Source of the DNA: Sphingomonas_D zeicaulis
Lineage (GTDB): Bacteria; Pseudomonadota; Alphaproteobacteria; Sphingomonadales; Sphingomonadaceae
Length of the DNA stretch: 64,000 bases
Reading direction: 5' to 3'
Assembly (NCBI RefSeq): GCF_050433225.1
Contig: NZ_JBNPXQ010000002.1
Location: forward strand, 741,687-805,686
Below, piece by piece: positions 61,896 through 64,000 of this stretch; position 1 is the first letter of the stretch, and each line of letters begins with the position of its first letter. Made by a program: the position numbers and the translations under genes. The notes below the pieces were generated by a model. The model did no database searches. It was given only the letters and a program-made list of their open reading frames with translations, and was not told the origin of the DNA.

Positions 61896-62061
61896 GGCGC
61901 CCCTATAGGCGGGAATGATGTGGGGCGCGATATCAACCTCACGCCATGCCGACCTTCGCCCGTGGGTCAGCAAATCGCCACCGCGATCCCCTCACTGGTC
62001 ATCGGCGGTTCAGCGTGCGATGGCAATGCGTGGAGCTGCCCGCACGACGGAGTTCGCCAAG

Positions 62062-62382
62062 ATGACAAAGCCGTTTGCCCTGCTTGCCCTGCCGCTGCTC
62101 GCCGTCGCCGGTTGCGCAACAGTCTCGCCGGAGGCGCGGTTGCGGGCGGGTCTGCTCGATGCCGGGCTGCCGCCGCGAGTCGCAGGATGCATGGCGGAAC
62201 GCATGGCGGACCGGCTGACGATCGATCAGCTCCGCCGGCTCGGCTCGATCGCGAGTTTGAAGGATCGCGACGTCGGCCAGATGTCGGTCGACGAGTTCCT
62301 CTACAGGGTGCGAGGATTCCGCGACGTCGAACTGATCGAGGTGACGACGCGCGCCGCGCTGGGCTGCGCGATCGCGGGCTGA
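62062..62382 (+). CDS. Small putative lipoprotein
   Basis: 106 aa with lipobox LLAVAGCATVS and a mature part with two further cysteines (RVAGCMAERM, AALGCAIAG). No domain recognised. The weak GGAG lies 9 nt before the ATG at 62062. It stands alone between the divergent crtZ and the sucC gene. Confidence 0.65.
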   Translation: MTKPFALLALPLLAVAGCATVSPEARLRAGLLDAGLPPRVAGCMAERMADRLTIDQLRRLGSIASLKDRDVGQMSVDEFLYRVRGFRDVELIEVTTRAALGCAIAG

Positions 62383-62476
62383 TCCGCCGCTTTCGGCGGG
62401 AAGCGGGGCTTTCAATCCCCTGTCGCCTGTGCTTAAGCCCCCGGCGACTCTCCGTCCGAAAGGATTAGACGCGCCC

Positions 62477-63676
62477 ATGAACATCCACGAATATCAGGCC
62501 AAGGAAGTGTTGGCGAAGTTCGGCGTTCCGGTTCCCGCCGGTTTCGCCGCCCTCACGGTTGACGAAGCGGTCGAGGCCGCCGGCAAGCTCCCCGGGCCGC
62601 TCTACGTGGTGAAGGCGCAGATCCACGCGGGTGGCCGCGGCAAGGGCAAGTTCAAGGAACTGGCCCCCGAAGCCAAGGGCGGCGTCCGCCTCGCCAAGAC
62701 GCTGGACGAAGTCCGCGCGCACGCCACCGACATGCTCGGCAACACCCTCGTCACCATCCAGACCGGTGATGCGGGCAAGCAGGTCAACCGCCTGTACGTG
62801 ACCGACGGCGTCGACATCGAGAAGGAATTCTACCTCGCGCTGCTCGTCGACCGGGCGACCGGCCGCGTGGCGTTCGTCGTCTCCACCGAAGGCGGCATGG
62901 ACATCGAGACCGTGGCGCATGACACGCCCGAGCGCATCCACACCTTCGACGTCGATCCCGCGACCGGCTTCCAGCCGCATCACGGCCGCGCCGTCGCCAA
63001 CGCGCTCGGCCTGAGCGGCGATCTCGCCAAGCAGGCGCAGAATGTCGCGTCCAAGCTGTATGACGCGTTCCTCGGCACCGATGCTGCGCAGATCGAGATC
63101 AATCCGCTCGCGATCACCGGCGACAACAAGCTGATGGTGCTCGACGCCAAGGTCGGCTTCGACAGCAACTCGCTGTACCGCCACAAGGATCTCGTTCAGC
63201 TTCGCGACGAGACGGAGGAGGATCCGGCCGAGATCGAGGCGTCGAAGTACGACCTCGCCTACATCAAGCTGGACGGCAATATCGGCTGCATGGTCAATGG
63301 CGCCGGCCTCGCGATGGCGACGATGGACATCATCAAGCTGAACGGCGAGTTCCCGGCCAACTTCCTTGACGTCGGCGGTGGCGCGACCAAGGAAAAGGTG
63401 ACTGCGGCGTTCAAGATCATCCTGTCCGATCCGGCGGTGAAGGGCATCCTCGTCAACATCTTCGGCGGCATCATGCGCTGCGACATCATCGCCGAGGGCA
63501 TCGTTGCCGCGGCGAAGGAAGTCAGCCTGTCGGTGCCGCTGGTGGTGCGCCTCGAGGGCACCAACGTGCAGCAGGGCAAGGATATTTTGGCCAATTCCGG
63601 CCTGCCGATCGTCCCGGCGAACGACCTTGGCGACGCCGCCAAGAAGATCGTTGCCGAGGTCCGTTCGGCCGCCTGA
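62477..63676 (+). CDS. sucC: Succinyl-CoA synthetase beta subunit
   Basis: 399 aa ATP/GTP-grasp subunit of the TCA-cycle enzyme that forms succinate and a nucleoside triphosphate. Conserved start MNIHEYQAKEVLAKFGVPVP, KAQIHAGGRGKGKF, nucleotide-binding region EINPLAITGDNKLMVLDAK and the CoA-side GGGATKEKV and NIFGGIMRCD. The alpha subunit gene sucD, which usually follows, is not downstream; etfB is. Confidence 0.95.
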   Translation: MNIHEYQAKEVLAKFGVPVPAGFAALTVDEAVEAAGKLPGPLYVVKAQIHAGGRGKGKFKELAPEAKGGVRLAKTLDEVRAHATDMLGNTLVTIQTGDAGKQVNRLYVTDGVDIEKEFYLALLVDRATGRVAFVVSTEGGMDIETVAHDTPERIHTFDVDPATGFQPHHGRAVANALGLSGDLAKQAQNVASKLYDAFLGTDAAQIEINPLAITGDNKLMVLDAKVGFDSNSLYRHKDLVQLRDETEEDPAEIEASKYDLAYIKLDGNIGCMVNGAGLAMATMDIIKLNGEFPANFLDVGGGATKEKVTAAFKIILSDPAVKGILVNIFGGIMRCDIIAEGIVAAAKEVSLSVPLVVRLEGTNVQQGKDILANSGLPIVPANDLGDAAKKIVAEVRSAA

Positions 63677-63686
63677 CGACCAAGCG

Positions 63687-63707
63687 CCCGCCCCAAGGGA
63701 GGGCGGG
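63687..63707 (+). terminator. Weak hairpin after sucC
   Basis: A 7-bp stem CCCGCCC/GGGCGGG with a 7-nt loop just past the sucC stop, without a T-run. It may attenuate transcription into etfB. Confidence 0.4.
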
Positions 63708-63827
63708 ATTCAGGAACCGGGTGCATGGCTTAGGTCAGGCACCCGGGTCCGAACGGGAGAGGGTGAACGGCGAAACAGCCGCGCAGGCACAAGGCTTGCC
63801 CCTCGCCCATTACGAGGAGGGAGCGTC

Positions 63828-64000
63828 ATGAAGATCCTTGTGCCCGTGAAGCGAGTTATCGATTATAATGTGAAGCCGCGGGTGAAGATGGATGGCACGG
63901 GCGTGGACCTGGCCAACGTCAAGATGTCGATGAACCCGTTCGACGAGATCGCCGTCGAAGAGGCGATCCGCCTGAAGGAAAAGGGCGCCGCGACCGAGAT
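63828..64000 (+). CDS. etfB: Electron transfer flavoprotein beta subunit, N-terminal part
   Basis: 57 codons are in the window. The start MKILVPVKRVIDYNVKPRVK and the segment MSMNPFDEIAVEEAIRLKEK are characteristic of ETF-beta, which takes electrons from acyl-CoA and other dehydrogenases. GAGGAGGGA precedes the ATG. The rest of the gene, and probably etfA, lies beyond base 64000. Confidence 0.93.
   Translation, partial: MKILVPVKRVIDYNVKPRVKMDGTGVDLANVKMSMNPFDEIAVEEAIRLKEKGAATE

Overview
The window reads as chromosomal DNA of a sphingomonad, most likely Sphingomonas or a close relative. It is GC-rich throughout. Signs of this lineage are an alphaproteobacterial RNase E with a long acidic insertion in its S1 domain, the infA-maf-RNase G-yacG block, a membrane pyrophosphatase, a CrtZ-type carotenoid hydroxylase and a TonB-receptor-led catabolic cluster. 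There is no phage, insertion sequence or CRISPR array; most of it is ordinary core genome with accessory blocks in between.

Layout. 1-8 kb: peptidoglycan and RNA/protein quality control (PBP1A cut by the window edge, AmiC amidase, RNase E, an M48 protease and a DsbA-like oxidoreductase). 8-14 kb: a secreted unknown protein, a polytopic membrane protein, and an HscC-type Hsp70 translationally coupled to a membrane J-domain-like protein. 14-19 kb: GMC oxidoreductase, S9 peptidase, 3-methyladenine glycosylase, 2Fe-2S ferredoxin. 19.7-27.1 kb: a compact sulfate-ester module: TonB receptor, MFS transporter, AtsK-like alkylsulfatase dioxygenase, Cys-type sulfatase with signal peptide, and a formylglycine-generating enzyme that also appears exported. 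27-29.8 kb: RlmB with two paralogous lipoproteins, then tRNA-Tyr.

29.8-36.3 kb looks like a stress-response block: hemerythrin, small acidic proteins, a haem-oxygenase-fold iron enzyme, and DUF2945, DUF3182, hydrolase and DUF899 genes. Three sequences there resemble EcfG (general stress sigma factor) promoters. 36.4-41.3 kb: an RTX-repeat protein, LepA and an AhpD-like protein.

41.3-50.7 kb is the most unusual part. A molybdenum oxidoreductase operon (IorA-like, IorB-like, tri-haem cytochrome c) is followed by a FixJ/LuxR regulator, a medium-chain dehydrogenase, two divergent receiver-only proteins, a cyclic-nucleotide-binding/thioredoxin-reductase-like protein lacking the CxxC, and a frameshifted outer-membrane-protein pseudogene. 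Four intergenic palindromes of the form ATAC-N4-GTAT sit in front of these units. I infer a shared operator, probably for the FixJ-type regulator, and hence a small local regulon. No sensor kinase is visible.

50.8-55 kb: an EmrAB/NodT-type tripartite efflux pump. 55-64 kb: tRNA-Pro, a PAS-like gene fragment, tRNA-Phe, yacG, RNase G-like, maf, infA, H+-pyrophosphatase, thiL, crtZ, a small lipoprotein, sucC (without an adjacent sucD) and the start of etfB.

All functions are from reading protein sequences and motifs by eye; no database search was run.
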